Assembly: GCF_023218935.1 (NCBI RefSeq)
Contig: NZ_JAJIAL010000011.1
Source of the DNA: Fructobacillus cardui
GTDB taxonomy: Bacteria; Bacillota; Bacilli; Lactobacillales; Lactobacillaceae
Length of the DNA stretch: 48,233 bases
Direction: 5' to 3' (one strand)
Part shown: positions 7,206-15,459 of the stretch, in pieces
How the letters are laid out: each line of letters starts with the position of its first letter
Position numbering within the stretch: position 1 is the first letter of the stretch
The notes under the pieces: model-generated
Databases searched by the model: none
What the model was told of the DNA's origin: nothing
What the model saw: the letters and a program-made list of their open reading frames with translations, nothing else
Translations under genes and position numbers: made by a program

Positions 7206-8414
7206 ATGCCAAACACGCAAAGTCGCTGGGATCCAAAAACACTGAATCATCGATTTTGGATTTTAGCGGTATCACTAAGTATCGCGACTGGTAAGGGAAT
7301 CGCGCCGGCTTTACCAGCCTTACAAAAAGCATTTTCTGATTACCCGACAACGATGGTCAACTTATTGGCAACCATTCCGCAAATACCAGCACTAATCGTG
7401 CTGTTGTTTTCGGGTCAGCTAGCCAATCGTTTTGGTATTAAACAGGTCATCAGCACAGGGATTCTATTAATGGCTGTGACGGGTGTTTTGCCAAGTGTGT
7501 TGACAAACTTTTGGCTGATTTTTGCGACTCGACTGCTTTTCGGAGTTGGTATCGGGTTGGTCAATTTATTGGCAATAACCTTGATTGATTTCGTTTACGA
7601 GGGTGACAATCAGGCTCAGATGTTGGGTAACCGGTCTGCCTTTGAGCCAATTGGCCTCACTATAGTCAACTTGAGCGTTGGTGCTTTGTTAGCCGTTTCT
7701 TGGCAGGTTTCCTTCTTAGCTTATGACTTACTATTCATTGTTTGGTGGGGCTTTATTCAAGTTGTGCCTGAATATCAGCCGCGGCAAAAATCAGCTCACG
7801 CTGATTTAGACCGGGTCACCCAGCATGAACATCCCAAATACCTATTACCGATAATTGGTTCCGCTGCCTATTGCGGTTTGTTAACGGTTGGCATGTCAAT
7901 CATTAATGTCTACACACCGTATCTGGTTTTGACGCACCATCTTGGTGGGAGCATGACGTCTTCAGTGATTATTACGGTTTATACACTGACTTCAATGGTG
8001 ATGGGTTTTCTTTTTGGTACCTTTTTTCACTTTTTGCATCGCTATATTTTTTTATTTGGTCTTTTCTTCATGGGCGCGGTCTTCTTCTATTTTGCGCGTG
8101 GTTTAACGACGCTGACTTTGTCCGTCATTGTGGTTGGGTTATCATATCCCATGGCTGGCACTTACTTATTTGATACTATTGCCAACCGGGTTCCGAAAAG
8201 GATGGCGGGTTTAGCGAATTCGATTTTGTTGGTCGGCTGTAACGCTGGAACTGCTTTGGCGCCAGCTATCGTATCTGCCTTGAATATCATTGGACCAAAG
8301 TCAGCTTTGGATGGGGGTATCCGTCTGTATGGTGAGTTAATGTTTGCTTTGTTGCTTTTAACGGCCCTGCTAATGTGGTGGTCGCAAAAGAATCGCGTAC
8401 GAAAAAGCGTCTAA
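7206..8414 (+). CDS. MFS transporter, 12-segment type
   Basis: A 402-residue membrane protein with about twelve hydrophobic segments in two halves, split by a hydrophilic loop near residues 195-215 (YQPRQKSAHADLDRVTQHEHPKY). The first-half loop GQLANRFGIKQV resembles the MFS motif A (GxLaDrxGrkxxl). The family exports or imports small molecules by proton coupling. The substrate cannot be deduced; by similarity in style it is closest to the drug-efflux or cyanate/nitrate-like DHA1 members. It is monocistronic with a strong AAAGGAGG site eight bases before ATG 7206. Intact, unlike the second MFS gene of the window. Confidence 0.85.
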   Translation: MPNTQSRWDPKTLNHRFWILAVSLSIATGKGIAPALPALQKAFSDYPTTMVNLLATIPQIPALIVLLFSGQLANRFGIKQVISTGILLMAVTGVLPSVLTNFWLIFATRLLFGVGIGLVNLLAITLIDFVYEGDNQAQMLGNRSAFEPIGLTIVNLSVGALLAVSWQVSFLAYDLLFIVWWGFIQVVPEYQPRQKSAHADLDRVTQHEHPKYLLPIIGSAAYCGLLTVGMSIINVYTPYLVLTHHLGGSMTSSVIITVYTLTSMVMGFLFGTFFHFLHRYIFLFGLFFMGAVFFYFARGLTTLTLSVIVVGLSYPMAGTYLFDTIANRVPKRMAGLANSILLVGCNAGTALAPAIVSALNIIGPKSALDGGIRLYGELMFALLLLTALLMWWSQKNRVRKSV

Positions 8415-8491
8415 GAGTTGTAAAAGCGATGCGGTGGCCGAGAGTATGCTTGTTGCCATAGCGGACAATTCTGATTTTTAATAAAAAGTTG

Positions 8492-8520
8492 TTGACTTTC
8501 TTGCTTAGAATTGAGATAAT
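8492..8520 (+). promoter_or_regulatory. Promoter of rpsU
   Basis: TTGACT (8492-8497), 17 bases, GATAAT (8515-8520). It gives a roughly 60-base leader ending in AGGAAGGAGGGG. Confidence 0.75.
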
Positions 8521-8585
8521 ATACAGGTATTTAGTGCATATCGTTGAAAATACGAAGTAAAATGCGAGGAAGGAGGGGAATCGAC

Positions 8586-8774
8586 ATGGCAAAGGTTATT
8601 GTACGCAAGAACGAATCTTTGGATGACGCATTGCGCCGCTTCAAGCGTGGTGTTTCAAAGGACGGTACTCTCCAAGAATACCGCAAGCGCGAATTCTATG
8701 TTAAGCCTTCAGTTGAACGTAAGTTGAAGTCTGAAGCTGCACGTAAGCGCAACAAGAAGAAGAAGAACCGTTAA
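8586..8774 (+). CDS. rpsU: 30S ribosomal protein S21
   Basis: A 62-residue, Lys/Arg-rich small-subunit protein. The start MAKVIVRKNESLDDALRRFKR and a basic tail (RKRNKKKKNR) are diagnostic. ATG 8586 follows a near-perfect Shine-Dalgarno; an in-frame upstream ATG at 8544 lies in the leader and would add a non-conserved 14 residues. It has its own promoter and terminator and precedes yqeY, a common order in Firmicutes. Confidence 0.97.
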   Translation: MAKVIVRKNESLDDALRRFKRGVSKDGTLQEYRKREFYVKPSVERKLKSEAARKRNKKKKNR

Positions 8775-8780
8775 TTCGGC

Positions 8781-8807
8781 CAAAAAACGTCGCTTTGGTG
8801 GCGTTTT
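8781..8807 (+). terminator. Terminator of rpsU
   Basis: AACGTCGC and GTGGCGTT form a short stem with wobble pairs around TTTG, followed by T6. Confidence 0.75.
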
Positions 8808-8867
8808 TTATTTGGTCTCGTGGTAGACTATTAGATAAGTAGTAATCTCACACTAAGGAGAAGATCG

Positions 8868-9314
8868 ATGAGCTTATTAGAACAGGTTCAAGCGGATATG
8901 AAAGAGGCAATGAAGGCCAAGGACAAGCAAACCCTTGCCGTTGTTCGCCAAATCAAGTCAGCGGTCATGAACGAACAGATTAACTTGGGTCACGACTTGA
9001 CGGAAGAAGAAGAATTAGCTGTCTTGGCACGCGAAGTAAAGCAACGCAAAGATTCCATTGCTGAATTTAAGGCTGGTAATCGTGATGACTTAGCGGAAGC
9101 TACCCAAGGCGAATTGGATGTTTTGGCCAAGTATTTGCCAGCGCAATTGTCAGACGATGAAATCAAGCAAATCGTTCAAAAAGCCATCCAAAAGACTGGT
9201 GCAACAGGACCAGCCGATATGGGGAAGGTCATGGGGATGGTTTCAGGTCAAACTAAGGGTCGCGCAGACGGCAAGTTTGTCGCTGACCAGGTGAAGGCCG
9301 CTTTGGCAGAGTAA
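8868..9314 (+). CDS. GatB/YqeY domain-containing protein
   Basis: A 148-residue helical protein of the YqeY family, which resembles the tRNA-binding tail domain of GatB. The sequence shows MKEAMKAKDKQTLAVVRQIKSAV at the start and the conserved YLPAQLSDDEI and GPADMGKVMG patterns. The function is unproven; association with tRNA amidation or stress is proposed for the family. It follows rpsU, as in many Firmicutes, with its own AAGGAG site. Confidence 0.93.
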   Translation: MSLLEQVQADMKEAMKAKDKQTLAVVRQIKSAVMNEQINLGHDLTEEEELAVLAREVKQRKDSIAEFKAGNRDDLAEATQGELDVLAKYLPAQLSDDEIKQIVQKAIQKTGATGPADMGKVMGMVSGQTKGRADGKFVADQVKAALAE

Positions 9315-9452
9315 GATTGGTTCGTGTAACCAACCGATAATGCCAAGAGCAAAGCAACTCCGTGGATTATCATCAGTGGTCAAGCGGGTTGCATACATAA
9401 ATTTACTACTGGTAGCCGATTTGTTTGGTTACTTGCATGAAAAGGATAAAGA

Positions 9453-10337
9453 ATGGATACAACGCTAGGACAAGTCATTAAGGCATCAGTGACCGATGAA
9501 AACAGTCAATACTTTTTTGCTCAAGTCGATGGGGTGACCTATGAAATTGATAAGAGTGAATTGGAGAAGCCTTTGAAGGTTGGCGGTTTTGTAACCGGTT
9601 TTGCCTATCAAAATGAGGGCCACCGACTCCAGATTACTAAGACAATTCCTGCTGTTCAAAAGGACCAGTATGCATGGGGCACGGTTGTGAATGCCCGTCA
9701 TGATTTAGGGGTGTTCGTGAACATCGGCTTGCCCAATAAGGATTTGGTCGTTTCATTAGATGATTTGCCAACCATCAAGGACCTTTGGCCAAAGACGGGG
9801 GACCGTCTTTTGCTGGCTATCAAGGAAGATAATAAGGGCCGTTTGTGGGGTAAATTAGCTCAACAGGACATTATTCAAGCGGTTTCTCGTCAAGCCAAGT
9901 TGGGTGCTCGCATTAAAAAGGGTGACCAGGTGGAAGCCACGGTTTACCGCAATAAGCTGGTTGGAACCCTGGTTTTGACTGCTGATTACCAACTTGGCTT
10001 CATTCATCCTTCACAGCGTGAACAAGAACCACGCTTGGGGGAGGTGGTGAAGGCCCGTGTCTTGGGTGTTAACGATCGGGGAATCGTCAACCTATCGCTG
10101 AAGCCACTGGCCTATAAGCTGATGGATGACGATGCTTCGTTCTTGTTGATTCAGCTGCAACGTAAGGCCGATCACTTCCTACCATTTAACGATAAGTCCG
10201 ATCCGGAAGCCATTAAGGCCCATTTCGGCTTTTCAAAATCACAGTTTAAGCGGGCTTTGGGGCGCTTGTACAAGGAACGGTTGATTACCCAAGTCGACGG
10301 CGGCATTCAGTTGACTGAGGCCGGCCAAAAGGATTAG
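9453..10337 (+). CDS. cvfB: CvfB-type S1 RNA-binding protein
   Basis: A 294-residue protein with three S1-like OB segments (about 1-60, 65-140 and 150-215; the last two show WGTVVNARHDLGVFVNI and LGEVVKARVLGVNDRGIVNLSL). A C-terminal winged-helix domain follows (about 225-290, FGFSKSQFKRALGRLYKERLI). This matches CvfB/YitL, an RNA-binding regulator linked to virulence factor expression in Staphylococcus. It ends three bases before xerD, so the two are an operon; lactobacilli often have the same order. Confidence 0.9.
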   Translation: MDTTLGQVIKASVTDENSQYFFAQVDGVTYEIDKSELEKPLKVGGFVTGFAYQNEGHRLQITKTIPAVQKDQYAWGTVVNARHDLGVFVNIGLPNKDLVVSLDDLPTIKDLWPKTGDRLLLAIKEDNKGRLWGKLAQQDIIQAVSRQAKLGARIKKGDQVEATVYRNKLVGTLVLTADYQLGFIHPSQREQEPRLGEVVKARVLGVNDRGIVNLSLKPLAYKLMDDDASFLLIQLQRKADHFLPFNDKSDPEAIKAHFGFSKSQFKRALGRLYKERLITQVDGGIQLTEAGQKD

Positions 10338-10340
10338 TCA

Positions 10341-11228
10341 ATGTTACCGGACGTGATGGAAGATTATTTGAATTACGTTCAGGTCGACCGTGGGCTCTCA
10401 AAAAACACGATTACCGCTTATCGTCAGGATTTAACCAACTTCTGTGCTTTTTTAAAGAAAAATCAGAAGACTTGGCGCCAGGTTGATCACCAAGTCGTCC
10501 TGGCGTTTTTAAATCAGTTGCGCTTAGAAAAGCGAGCGAACACCTCGGTGGCACGAATGGTTACCTCATTGCGCAAGTGCTTTGCTTACTTGAAAAATGA
10601 GGGTTTGATTGAACACGACCCAATGCTGAATATTAAGCCCCCTAAGAAGGCGGAACACTTGCCGGCCGTTTTGTCGGTGGAAGAGGTTGATTTGTTGTTA
10701 GAAACACCTGATGTCTCTACCCCTTTGGGTCTGAGAACACGGGCGTTACTTGAAGTGCTGTATGCCACGGGCTTGCGTGTTTCGGAATTGATTAATCTCA
10801 AGCTTGATGACCTACATTTGGACTTAGGGCTGATTCAAACCCTGGGAAAAGGTGACAAGGAACGAATTGTGCCGATTGGCGAAGTGGCGGTTGACTGGAT
10901 TAACCGGTATTTACAAAGCGCTCGTCCAGCCTTGGTGAAAGGGCAGAGGACAGTGACGCTCTTTGTTAATGATCACGGCCGGTCGTTATCCCGACAAGGT
11001 GTTTGGCAATTGATCAAAAAATTAGTGGCTCAGGCTGGCATTAAAAAAGATGTCTCGCCGCATACGCTTCGTCACTCTTTTGCCACCCACATTCTGGAAA
11101 ATGGGGCGGACCTGCGGATTGTCCAGGAGTTATTGGGTCACGCCGATATTTCAACCACGCAAATCTATACGCATATTTCAAAAAAGCGGTTGAGCCAGGT
11201 ATATGACCAATTTCATCCGCGTGCCTGA
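10341..11228 (+). CDS. xerD: Site-specific tyrosine recombinase XerD
   Basis: A 295-residue recombinase that resolves chromosome dimers at dif. It has the N-terminal SAM-like core-binding domain (about 1-90) and the catalytic domain. All catalytic residues are visible: Arg in ATGLRVSELI, HxxR in HTLRHSFATH, the second His in LLGHADIS and Tyr in TTQIYTH. It is full length. Position next to ribT-scpA-scpB-rluB supports XerD rather than a phage integrase. No att sites or phage genes are nearby. Confidence 0.94.
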   Translation: MLPDVMEDYLNYVQVDRGLSKNTITAYRQDLTNFCAFLKKNQKTWRQVDHQVVLAFLNQLRLEKRANTSVARMVTSLRKCFAYLKNEGLIEHDPMLNIKPPKKAEHLPAVLSVEEVDLLLETPDVSTPLGLRTRALLEVLYATGLRVSELINLKLDDLHLDLGLIQTLGKGDKERIVPIGEVAVDWINRYLQSARPALVKGQRTVTLFVNDHGRSLSRQGVWQLIKKLVAQAGIKKDVSPHTLRHSFATHILENGADLRIVQELLGHADISTTQIYTHISKKRLSQVYDQFHPRA

Positions 11229-11250
11229 GTATTTTGTAAAGGAGTCAGCC

Positions 11251-11628
11251 ATGTTAATTTCGACAAGACCAGACGATGAAAAGACGGTCATGGGCCTCTT
11301 TTCTCTTTTGCCAGAATATAAGAACTTAGACCATATGAAGTTGGTCTTAAATTTATACCAGCAACCCAAGATGGAACTCTTCTTTTGGCAACCCGATCAA
11401 CAAGATTCAATCAACGGTTTGCTTGGTTTTGAGCGTTATAAGGACAATGTCCTAGTTGTTCGTCACCTAATTTTGACACCGGGTGCCCCGAAGAAGGCCA
11501 CTCATGCGCAAATGCTGACGGATTTGCAGGAACTGAATCCTGATTATACAATGATGGGCACCTTAAGCACCCAAACTTATATTGATAAGTGGAGAAAGCA
11601 TTATTCAAAACCCAAGTCTCACAATTAA
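11251..11628 (+). CDS. ribT: RibT-like GNAT-type protein
   Basis: A 125-residue protein of the RibT group, related to GNAT acetyltransferases. LLGFERYKDNVLVVRHLILTPG corresponds to the beta4-beta5 core, and TYIDKWRKHY to the end. In Bacillus ribT lies in the riboflavin operon; in lactobacilli it lies between xerD and scpA as here. The enzymatic reaction is unproven. ATG 11251 follows AAAGGAG at seven bases; the in-frame ATG at 11203 lies inside xerD. Its 3' end overlaps the start region of scpA. Confidence 0.85.
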   Translation: MLISTRPDDEKTVMGLFSLLPEYKNLDHMKLVLNLYQQPKMELFFWQPDQQDSINGLLGFERYKDNVLVVRHLILTPGAPKKATHAQMLTDLQELNPDYTMMGTLSTQTYIDKWRKHYSKPKSHN

Positions 11629-12370
11629 GATTACTGACTTCGAGGGCCCGCTCGATTTGCTTTTGCATCTGATTCGAAAGCACGAGATGGATATTTTTCA
11701 ATTGCCGATTGCTGAAGTGACGAAACAATATTTGAGTTTCATTCATGACCAACAGGCGATGCAATTGGACGTGGCGGCGGAGTACTTAGTGATGGCTGCC
11801 AAGTTAATTCATCTCAAATCGACGGATTTGTTACCCAAACCACCGATTGAGGATGATTTTGAAGATAACTTTGAAGAACTTGATCCAAAAGAGGAGCTGA
11901 TTGCCCGGTTGTTGGTTTACCAACGTTTTCAACAGGTAACCGGCTTCTTTGATGAACGGCAAGAGGCTGGCATGCATTCCTTTGTTCGTCCGGCGATTGA
12001 AGATGAAAAGGCAAAAATTGATCAGCCGGTAACGCTTGCGCCCGGTCTGACAATGGTTGATTTGCAGTTGGCTTTTGATAGCGTGATTGCTCGGCAACGA
12101 GATTTGGCCCCAAAGGTGCGCCAAGTGGAATCGGATTCGTATACGATTGGGGATGGCATTGTTTCCATTCGTCAGAAATTACAAGCCCTGCCGAAAGAAA
12201 AATCTTTGCCTTTTACGGCCCTTTTTGATGATGTTTTTGCACCTGACCGGTTAGTAATGACCTTTTTGGGGTTGCTTGAAATCACTAAGGCTGGCGAAGT
12301 GACGCTGTGGCAGGCAGCCTTGACAGATGAAATTTTAATTAAAACGGTGGATCATGGATCAGAAGATTAG
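11582..12370 (+). CDS. scpA: Segregation and condensation protein A
   Basis: ScpA is the kleisin subunit that bridges the SMC heads in the bacterial condensin. The diagnostic start FEGPLDLLLHLIRKHEMDIFQLPI is present, as is the C-terminal winged helix (VMTFLGLLEITKAGEVTLWQ). Only TTG 11582 is a canonical in-frame start, giving 262 residues, but it lacks a ribosome site. GGAG at 11591-11594 sits eight bases before an ATT codon at 11603, which would give a leader length closer to what homologues have before the FEGPLD motif. It overlaps ribT upstream and scpB downstream, so translation is probably coupled. Confidence 0.93.
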   Translation: MISGESIIQNPSLTIKITDFEGPLDLLLHLIRKHEMDIFQLPIAEVTKQYLSFIHDQQAMQLDVAAEYLVMAAKLIHLKSTDLLPKPPIEDDFEDNFEELDPKEELIARLLVYQRFQQVTGFFDERQEAGMHSFVRPAIEDEKAKIDQPVTLAPGLTMVDLQLAFDSVIARQRDLAPKVRQVESDSYTIGDGIVSIRQKLQALPKEKSLPFTALFDDVFAPDRLVMTFLGLLEITKAGEVTLWQAALTDEILIKTVDHGSED

Positions 12371-13079
12371 TCAAATTGAAGCGTTATTGTTTGTTGCCGG
12401 TGAGGATGGTTTATCAGTCCCGGAATTAGCGAAGGTAACAGGCTTTGATAAGGGGGCGTTACCCACTTTGCTTGATGAACTGGCAACCCATCTGATCCAA
12501 ATCGATTCACCATTGATGCTGCGGACCTCTGATGGGCGCTATGTCATGGTTACTCGTCCTGAATTTGGTAAATTAGTTTCTGCCTATTTCGACTTACCAG
12601 TTAATACTAAGTTGACCCAGGCACAACTTGAAACCTTGGTGATTGTTGCCTACCAGCAGCCAATTACCCGTGTTGAAATTGATCAGATTCGTGGTGTTCG
12701 TTCGGCTGGAACAATTCAAAAGCTGCTGTTGCACCAGTTAATCGAATCGGTTGGTCGGAAAGAAGAAATTGGTCGGCCAATTTTGTACGGCACGACCGCT
12801 GATTTTCTGGACTACTTCGGTTTGGAATCACTAGCTGATTTGCCGGAATTACCAGATATTAATGATGTCACCCTTGATGAAGAAGGGCAGGCTGAGGTGG
12901 CGCTCTTTGACCAAATTGATGATCAGGGGGATACTATTCTTGAAAGCCCAACTGATGAGGGGCAATTGTCGCTGATGGCAAAAGGCACAACAGCCACGCA
13001 AGAAGAACACGATACGACAACGGATACACCGACTGATGAACAGTCGGTTGCCGCAAAAAAGGAGGGTGAAAATGCCTGA
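12354..13079 (+). CDS. scpB: Segregation and condensation protein B
   Basis: ScpB is the winged-helix partner that dimerises and binds ScpA in the SMC complex. The 241 residues contain the tandem winged helices, with the conserved LETLVIVAYQQPITRVEIDQIRGV and GRPILYGTT. A long acidic, Thr/Asp-rich tail from about residue 165 is longer than in many homologues and looks disordered. ATG 12354 overlaps scpA by 17 bases. Its end overlaps the rluB start by eight bases. Confidence 0.95.
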   Translation: MDQKISQIEALLFVAGEDGLSVPELAKVTGFDKGALPTLLDELATHLIQIDSPLMLRTSDGRYVMVTRPEFGKLVSAYFDLPVNTKLTQAQLETLVIVAYQQPITRVEIDQIRGVRSAGTIQKLLLHQLIESVGRKEEIGRPILYGTTADFLDYFGLESLADLPELPDINDVTLDEEGQAEVALFDQIDDQGDTILESPTDEGQLSLMAKGTTATQEEHDTTTDTPTDEQSVAAKKEGENA

Positions 13080-13821
13080 AGAAAGTCAACGACTACAAAA
13101 GGTGATTGCTCAGGCGGGAATTGCTTCCCGACGGGCCGCCGAAACCATGATTTTGGAAGGCCGAGTGGAGGTTAACGGTCAAATCGTGAGCCAATTGGGT
13201 ACAAAAGTGACCCGCCAAGATGAAGTGAAGGTCGATGGTGTGCCAATTGATGGGCAGGAGAAGCATGTTTATTACTTGCTAAATAAGCCCCGTGGCGTTG
13301 TGACTACTAGCCATGACGATAAGGGCCGGCAAACGGTCTTAGATATTTTAGATGATGTGACTGCCCGGGTTTATCCGGTTGGTCGGTTGGATTACGATAC
13401 GACCGGTGCGCTCTTGCTTACTAATGATGGTGATTTGGCCAACCAGTTGATGCATCCCAAAGGTCGGGTTGATAAGGTCTACACGGCCAAGGTCAAGGGA
13501 TTGGCAACCATGGAACAATTGGCGCCGTTAAAGCGAGGAATTGTTCTGAAAGGCAAGAAGACGGCTCCTGCCAAGGTTGCCATTGAAAAGGCTGATAAGG
13601 ATAAGAAGGTTTCCTTCGTCACGATTACAATTCACGAAGGTCGTAACCACCAAGTCAAGGATATGTTGGCCGCCGTTGGTCTGCCGGTTGAAAAGTTGCG
13701 CCGTGACCGCTACGCTTTCTTGGACTTGATTGGTTTACAGCCAGGCGAATTCCGTGACTTAAAATATGATGAAGTCAAGCGCTTGAAGGTTGGTGATTAC
13801 CGGTTCTTGCGCCGCAAGTAA
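13072..13821 (+). CDS. rluB: 23S rRNA pseudouridine synthase, RluB type
   Basis: A 249-residue enzyme of the RsuA/RluB family, expected to isomerise uridine near 2605 of 23S rRNA. The N-terminal S4 domain is seen as RLQKVIAQAGIASRRAAETMILEGRVEVNG. The catalytic motif GRLDYDTTGALLLTNDG contains the essential Asp, and the C-terminal part has EGRNHQVKDM. ATG 13072 follows GGAGGG; the upstream in-frame ATG at 13036 lies inside scpB. It is the last gene of the cvfB to rluB cluster and has a strong terminator. Confidence 0.95.
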   Translation: MPEESQRLQKVIAQAGIASRRAAETMILEGRVEVNGQIVSQLGTKVTRQDEVKVDGVPIDGQEKHVYYLLNKPRGVVTTSHDDKGRQTVLDILDDVTARVYPVGRLDYDTTGALLLTNDGDLANQLMHPKGRVDKVYTAKVKGLATMEQLAPLKRGIVLKGKKTAPAKVAIEKADKDKKVSFVTITIHEGRNHQVKDMLAAVGLPVEKLRRDRYAFLDLIGLQPGEFRDLKYDEVKRLKVGDYRFLRRK

Positions 13822-13918
13822 GAAAAATTTGCTGAAAAATTAGTTATGGCGTAACCGCTGAAAATAAAATTCGTTTTTTGAAGTTTTCGACAGACACCGA
13901 TTTGTATTGATAATATTA

Positions 13919-13946
13919 AGCCCTTAACCCATGTTAAGGGCTTTTT
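13919..13946 (+). terminator. Terminator of the scp-rluB operon
   Basis: AGCCCTTAAC (13919-13928) pairs perfectly with GTTAAGGGCT (13933-13942) around CCAT, then T5. Confidence 0.93.
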
Positions 13947-13970
13947 ATGACGGTAAAAATGTCTTTTTTC

Positions 13971-13999
13971 TTGGCAAGTTTTTTGAGCTGTGCTATACT
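13971..13999 (+). promoter_or_regulatory. Promoter of ribU
   Basis: TTGGCA (13971-13976), 17 bases, and TATACT (13994-13999) with an extended -10 TGc. Transcription would start about 20 bases before the FMN aptamer. Confidence 0.75.
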
Positions 14000-14026
14000 A
14001 TTTCTTGTTTCAAATATAATATAAAA

Positions 14027-14151
14027 CTTCGGGGTCGGGTGAAAGTCCCAACCGGCGGTGAAGCAGCGACAGCTGATGAGCCCGCGACCTGCCAAATGGC
14101 AGTTGATCTGGTTTGAATCCAGAGCCGACCGTACAGTCGGGTATAAAGAAG
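14027..14151 (+). promoter_or_regulatory. FMN riboswitch (RFN element)
   Basis: The aptamer shows the hallmark blocks CGGGGTCGGGTGAAAGTCCC, ACCGGCGG, GATGAGCCCGCGACC, TGAATCCAGAGCCGACC and GTACAGTC. It closes with CTTC (14027-14030) pairing GAAG (14148-14151). It should shut down ribU when FMN is high. No clear terminator follows. A hairpin GGGCCT/AGGCCC (14201-14217) abuts the Shine-Dalgarno, so control may be translational. Confidence 0.95.
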
Positions 14152-14200
14152 TTTAAAGTACAGTTTTTTTGCTGGCCTTTATTTTACCCCGGGTGAAGTA

Positions 14201-14224
14201 GGGCCTTTTTTAGGCCCAGAGGAG
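14201..14224 (+). promoter_or_regulatory. Putative expression platform at the ribU ribosome site
   Basis: GGGCCT (14201-14206) pairs with AGGCCC (14212-14217). AGAGGAG (14218-14224) starts right after the 3' arm. CTGGCC at 14172-14177 can alternatively pair with GGCCCAG (one bulge), which would occlude the start of the ribosome site. Confidence 0.4.
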
Positions 14225-14230
14225 TAGAAA

Positions 14231-14812
14231 ATGACAAGAAACACTACTAAAAAACTCACCCTGGTCGCCGTTTTCAGTGCAATTTCCTTTGCACTCACGA
14301 TTTTTCCGCAAATTGCGATCATTCCCAGTGCATCCTTTTTGAAAATTGACTTTTCAATCGTGCCAGCCTTCTTGGCTTTTTCCTGGTTAGGGCTCGGTTC
14401 GGCCGTTTGGGTGCTGGTGATTCGGACCTTGTTGAAGCTGATTTTGTTTAACGAAGGGGCCAATACCTATATTGGAATGCCGGTTAACTTTGTGATTGCT
14501 TTGACATTCTTGTTGGTTTTGGCAGTCATGGTCAAGGTTGAAGTTCGCTGGCCAAAGTGGTTATGGCAGTCTGTTAGCGCCGTTATTGCCTCTGTGGCGA
14601 TGACCGTGATGGCTTATTTAGCCAACATTGTTTGGGCGATTCCGCTCTATGCCCGCTTTGCAAACTTTGATATTGCTAAATTTATTGGCATCAAAGTTTA
14701 CTTGTGGGGGATGGTTGTCCCATTCAATCTTTTGGAAGGTTTGATTTGGTTTATCGTTTCTGTGATGATTGTTGCAATCTTGGCACCCTTTAAGAAAAGC
14801 TTTCGTTCTTAA
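14231..14812 (+). CDS. ribU: Riboflavin ECF transporter S component RibU
   Basis: A 193-residue membrane protein with about six hydrophobic helices. The N-terminal part (LTLVAVFSAISFALTIFPQIAIIPSASFLKIDFSIVPAFLA) matches the RibU substrate-binding S component, including the Lys-Asp-Phe segment. RibU binds riboflavin and works with a shared EcfAA'T module, which is not adjacent here. Direct control by the FMN riboswitch confirms the assignment. No riboflavin biosynthesis genes are nearby, so the cell probably depends on uptake. Confidence 0.93.
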   Translation: MTRNTTKKLTLVAVFSAISFALTIFPQIAIIPSASFLKIDFSIVPAFLAFSWLGLGSAVWVLVIRTLLKLILFNEGANTYIGMPVNFVIALTFLLVLAVMVKVEVRWPKWLWQSVSAVIASVAMTVMAYLANIVWAIPLYARFANFDIAKFIGIKVYLWGMVVPFNLLEGLIWFIVSVMIVAILAPFKKSFRS

Positions 14813-14886
14813 GAAAAGGTTATCATTTTTAAGCAACCTTCCGTGTTAGACTTGACTTAAGAACGAACTCATAGGAGGTCTTGAAA

Positions 14887-15441
14887 ATGAACGACCAAAC
14901 AGCACCAACATTATCGCGCCGGCAACGTTTTGATCGCCAGCATGAAAATCAGGAGCATCCTAAAAAAGAACCACGGCCAAAGAGTCACGGCGGTCTAGTT
15001 GTGATTTTGGTCTTGCTGTCGTTAGTCTTATTAGCGTCGGCGCCTGTTTATGGATTGGTGAAAAATTCACCAAAAACGGTGAAGACAGCATCTAGTTCTA
15101 ATAGTTCCAAAAAAACTAGCCAGTCGGCAACGTCTTCTGCTAGTTCACAATCGTCTGATGCAACCAGCGCTGCTCAGTCTTCAACTAGTCAATCAGCTAC
15201 ATCGGCTAGTCAATCTGAGTCTGCTGCGCAGTCAAGTCAAAGCCAGGCAGCCCAGTCAAGTGATGACCAAGCAGCAGCTTCTGCGGCGGCTGCCAATACA
15301 GCGACCTTGGGTGCTAACCAAACGCTCTATAACTTTGCGGTAACTCATGGTACAACCACTGACCAGATTTATGCTTTGAATCCTGGTGTTACTGCTCAAA
15401 ACTATTCAAAGTTTGCTGGACAAGCTTTGAGAATTAAGTAA
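14887..15441 (+). CDS. Membrane-anchored protein with Ser-rich linker and C-terminal LysM domain
   Basis: A 184-residue protein. The N-terminal cytoplasmic part is charged, one membrane helix follows (about 37-55, GGLVVILVLLSLVLLASAPVY), then a linker of about 70 residues almost wholly Ser/Gln/Ala/Thr. The end is a LysM motif (NQTLYNFAVTHGTTTDQIYALNPG) that binds peptidoglycan. The membrane anchor with LysM outside suggests a cell-wall role, with no catalytic domain. ATG 14887 follows AGGAGG at seven bases; a TTG at 14881 is too close. It lies 18 bases before cmk, so they are likely co-transcribed. Confidence 0.85.
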   Translation: MNDQTAPTLSRRQRFDRQHENQEHPKKEPRPKSHGGLVVILVLLSLVLLASAPVYGLVKNSPKTVKTASSSNSSKKTSQSATSSASSQSSDATSAAQSSTSQSATSASQSESAAQSSQSQAAQSSDDQAAASAAAANTATLGANQTLYNFAVTHGTTTDQIYALNPGVTAQNYSKFAGQALRIK

Positions 15442-15459
15442 GAGGAAATTTTAATCCAT

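Noticed and set aside
7069..7350. A 93-codon minus-strand frame before the MFS gene
   Set aside because: It covers the MFS promoter and start and has a composition of translated non-coding DNA.
10341..11228. Phage or island integrase
   Set aside because: Neighbours are the conserved cvfB, ribT, scpA, scpB and rluB; no att repeats or phage genes, so it is XerD.
13931..14116. Plus-strand frame spanning the ribU leader
   Set aside because: It runs through the terminator and the FMN aptamer, which explain the sequence.
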